Source: Agitococcus sp. (GTDB lineage: Bacteria; Pseudomonadota; Gammaproteobacteria; Pseudomonadales; Moraxellaceae). Taken from it: a DNA stretch of 64,000 bases. The notes below the pieces were generated by a model, which worked only from the letters and a program-made list of their open reading frames with translations, had not been told where the DNA came from and did no database searches. Of the stretch, positions 62,597 through 64,000 are shown piece after piece. The translations under genes and the position numbers were made by a program. The DNA lies in contig JAUSLJ010000005.1 of NCBI GenBank assembly GCA_030646715.1, positions 248,001-312,000 on the forward strand, in the 5' to 3' direction. Every line of letters starts with the position of its first letter. Positions within the stretch are counted from its first letter, which is position 1.

Positions 62597-63279
62597 CGTT
62601 TTTCTTCTGTATTTTTAGCCGTTTGTTGTTTTTTCAGTAATACCATGACGGCGCCATTGCCGCCATCTTTAGCTAAGGCGCTGTGAAATGCTAAGACGCT
62701 ACGATGTTGTTGCAACCAACCATTGACACAGGTTTTTAATAATCCAGCTTGTGTTTCATCATCTTTACGGTAGCCTTTACCGTGAACAATTTTAATAATG
62801 GTAATGCCTTCGTTTTGCGCTTCAAAAATAATATCTAGCACAGCTTGTCGGGCTTGTTCGACGGTACAGCCATGTAAATCTACTGCTGCCTTCCACATTA
62901 ACTGGCCATCTTTGAGCTTTTTAAAGACACCTTGTTGAATCCCTGTACGGCGAAAACTCAAAATCGCTTCGTTACTGACAGGGTTTAACAAGGCGACGGT
63001 ATCGGAGAGGGCTTCGTGTGCCATGTCAGCTGCACCTTCTGCTGCAGCACGACGGGCAACGGTGTTTGCATCCCATTTGGCGCGTAAATTGGGTTTAGTC
63101 GTCACCGTTTCTTCAATCACTAAGCGCTGAACGCCTTTAGTGGCTTTAGCAAATAAGCTGGCATCGTCTAAATCATCATCGGGATTTTTTGGGATGACGA
63201 TTTTCGGTTTCACGACGATAGGAGCAGCGAGTTCGGCAACTAAGGTTTTTTTTAGTTCAGTTAATAACGGGTTTTTCAT
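62593..63279 (-). CDS. Smr domain protein
   Basis: A 228-residue protein with an N-terminal region of low complexity (1-140) and a C-terminal Smr domain. VDLHGCTVEQARQAV carries the DLHG motif, and IIKIVHGKGYRKD carries HGKG. Smr domains in relatives act as nucleases on RNA or nicked DNA and are involved in ribosome rescue or repair. It is divergent from prmB, a neighbourhood also seen in Pseudomonas relatives, and translationally coupled to the hybrid kinase downstream. Confidence 0.88.
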   Translation of the reverse strand: MKNPLLTELKKTLVAELAAPIVVKPKIVIPKNPDDDLDDASLFAKATKGVQRLVIEETVTTKPNLRAKWDANTVARRAAAEGAADMAHEALSDTVALLNPVSNEAILSFRRTGIQQGVFKKLKDGQLMWKAAVDLHGCTVEQARQAVLDIIFEAQNEGITIIKIVHGKGYRKDDETQAGLLKTCVNGWLQQHRSVLAFHSALAKDGGNGAVMVLLKKQQTAKNTEEKR

Positions 63280-63395
63280 GGTCTAACTAAGTATCAGGCG
63301 TGGTGATTGACTATTATCCTACAAATAAGCGATTACCGCGCAACTCTTAAACACTGTTACAATTCGCCATTATTTTTTAGTTTGAGGATGTGAAT

Positions 63396-64000
63396 GTGGA
63401 AGCTTCCGCGTTAATCACAAAAACCACGTTGGCTGATGCTGTTGCCGAGTTAGTCACCATCCGCGATTTTATTCGTTTTACTGTTTCTTGTTTGCGGAGT
63501 GCTGACGTTCATGTTGGCCACGGCACAGAAGACCATTTTGTCGAAGCAACCGCGTTAATTATGCAGTCATTATCGTTGCAATGGTCAGCCGATGCCGAAA
63601 TTTTAGATGCCAAATTATTACGCAGCGAAAAACAGGCGATTGTTGACTTGCTTGATAAACGGATTAACGAGCGTACGCCTTTAGGTTATTTGTTGAATTT
63701 GTCTTATTTCTGCGGTCATCCGTTTTATGTCGATGAACGCGTGTTAATTCCACGCTCACCGATTGCTGAACTCATTGAAGACCGTTTTGCCCCGTGGTTA
63801 GAAAATGAACCGCAACGTATTTTGGATTTATGCACTGGTTCAGGTTGTATCGCCATTGCGCTGGCGTATGTTTATCCCGATGCCATTATTGATGCGGCTG
63901 ATATATCTTTAGATGCTTTATCGGTTGCTGCTGTCAATGTTGAACATCATCAAGTAGCGGCAGAAAATGTCAATTTGATAGAGTCTGACTTATTTAGCAA
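63396..64000 (+). CDS. prmB: 50S ribosomal protein L3 glutamine methyltransferase, N-terminal part (partial)
   Basis: An open frame starting at GTG 63396 runs off the right edge (201 codons and two further bases are visible). GAGGA (63384-63388) is seven bases upstream, and the alternative GTG at 63390 is too close to it. The sequence contains ERTPLGYLLNLSYFCGHPFY, VDERVLIPRSPIAELIE and the SAM motif RILDLCTGSGCIAIALA, the pattern of PrmB/HemK methyltransferases. The first two segments point to PrmB. The catalytic NPPY lies beyond the window. It methylates the L3 glutamine during ribosome assembly. It is divergent from the Smr gene. Confidence 0.9.
   Translation, partial: MEASALITKTTLADAVAELVTIRDFIRFTVSCLRSADVHVGHGTEDHFVEATALIMQSLSLQWSADAEILDAKLLRSEKQAIVDLLDKRINERTPLGYLLNLSYFCGHPFYVDERVLIPRSPIAELIEDRFAPWLENEPQRILDLCTGSGCIAIALAYVYPDAIIDAADISLDALSVAAVNVEHHQVAAENVNLIESDLFS

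Noticed and set aside
1-64000. tRNA, rRNA, CRISPR array or prophage genes
   Set aside because: No tRNA cloverleaf, rRNA-like stretch, regularly spaced direct repeats, integrase or phage structural genes were seen on reading the window.

Overview
The window looks like chromosomal DNA of a gammaproteobacterium with a moderate-to-low GC content. Several features point to the Pseudomonadales, most likely Moraxellaceae. These are a galU-pgi-ugd-like-pgm block resembling the conserved end of an Acinetobacter capsule (K) locus, a long-form GAPDH with an N-terminal extension, a complete Na+-NQR operon, ygfZ/sdhE/ygfX together, and an Smr/prmB pair. This placement is inference from gene content; no rRNA lies in the window.

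Layout. 1-4583: sugar-nucleotide and central-carbon block (galU end, pgi, a UDP-glucose-dehydrogenase-like protein lacking catalytic residues, phosphomannomutase/phosphoglucomutase). 4722-9056: UbiB/ABC1-like kinase, acyltransferase, DUF1244 protein, GAPDH. 9301-17603: nqrABCDEF, then a PIN-toxin/antitoxin pair, then the NQR maturation genes apbE and nqrM, then an SMR exporter. 17600-28040: housekeeping genes (glycerophosphodiesterase, TetR regulator, ung, 3-hydroxyisobutyryl-CoA-hydrolase-like, methyltransferase, K+ channel pair, ygfZ, sdhE-ygfX, SurA-like PPIase). 28243-30556: two tandem, nearly identical secreted phospholipase C/P1-nuclease-like proteins that also share about 117 bp of upstream DNA. 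30809-34428: a FIST sensor protein translationally coupled to a hybrid histidine kinase.

34858-51606 is the most striking region: 17 co-directional genes forming a Ter-type stress-response island. It has a TerC-like membrane protein, four stand-alone TerD-family proteins, two proteins in which a TerD-like domain is fused to a vWA domain or to a TerA domain, an AIM24-family protein, two TerY vWA proteins, a PP2C-like phosphatase and a Ser/Thr-kinase-like protein with a zinc ribbon. It also carries a biosynthetic set: ATP-grasp, PRTase plus TRSP, HAD hydrolase, a second PRTase-like (StiP family) protein and a CitE-like lyase. This family of systems is known from comparative genomics, but its chemistry is not settled.

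51568-57967: rsmE and bioA, separated by an AT-rich insertion. The insertion holds a 1353-residue protein with an N-terminal NACHT/STAND-like NTPase and a C-terminal PD-(D/E)XK nuclease-like motif (a candidate anti-phage effector) and a 57-codon antitoxin-like remnant. 58247-64000: YceI, a cytochrome b561-YceI fusion, a 7TMR-DISM hybrid histidine kinase coupled to an Smr-domain protein, and the start of divergent prmB, which runs off the right edge.

Several short intergenic palindromic repeats are scattered through the window. They include an 89-90 bp element present twice in opposite orientation, shorter relatives abutting gene 3' ends, and inverted repeats built on CTTCGACTCCGCTCAG. No tRNA, rRNA, CRISPR array or transposase was found.
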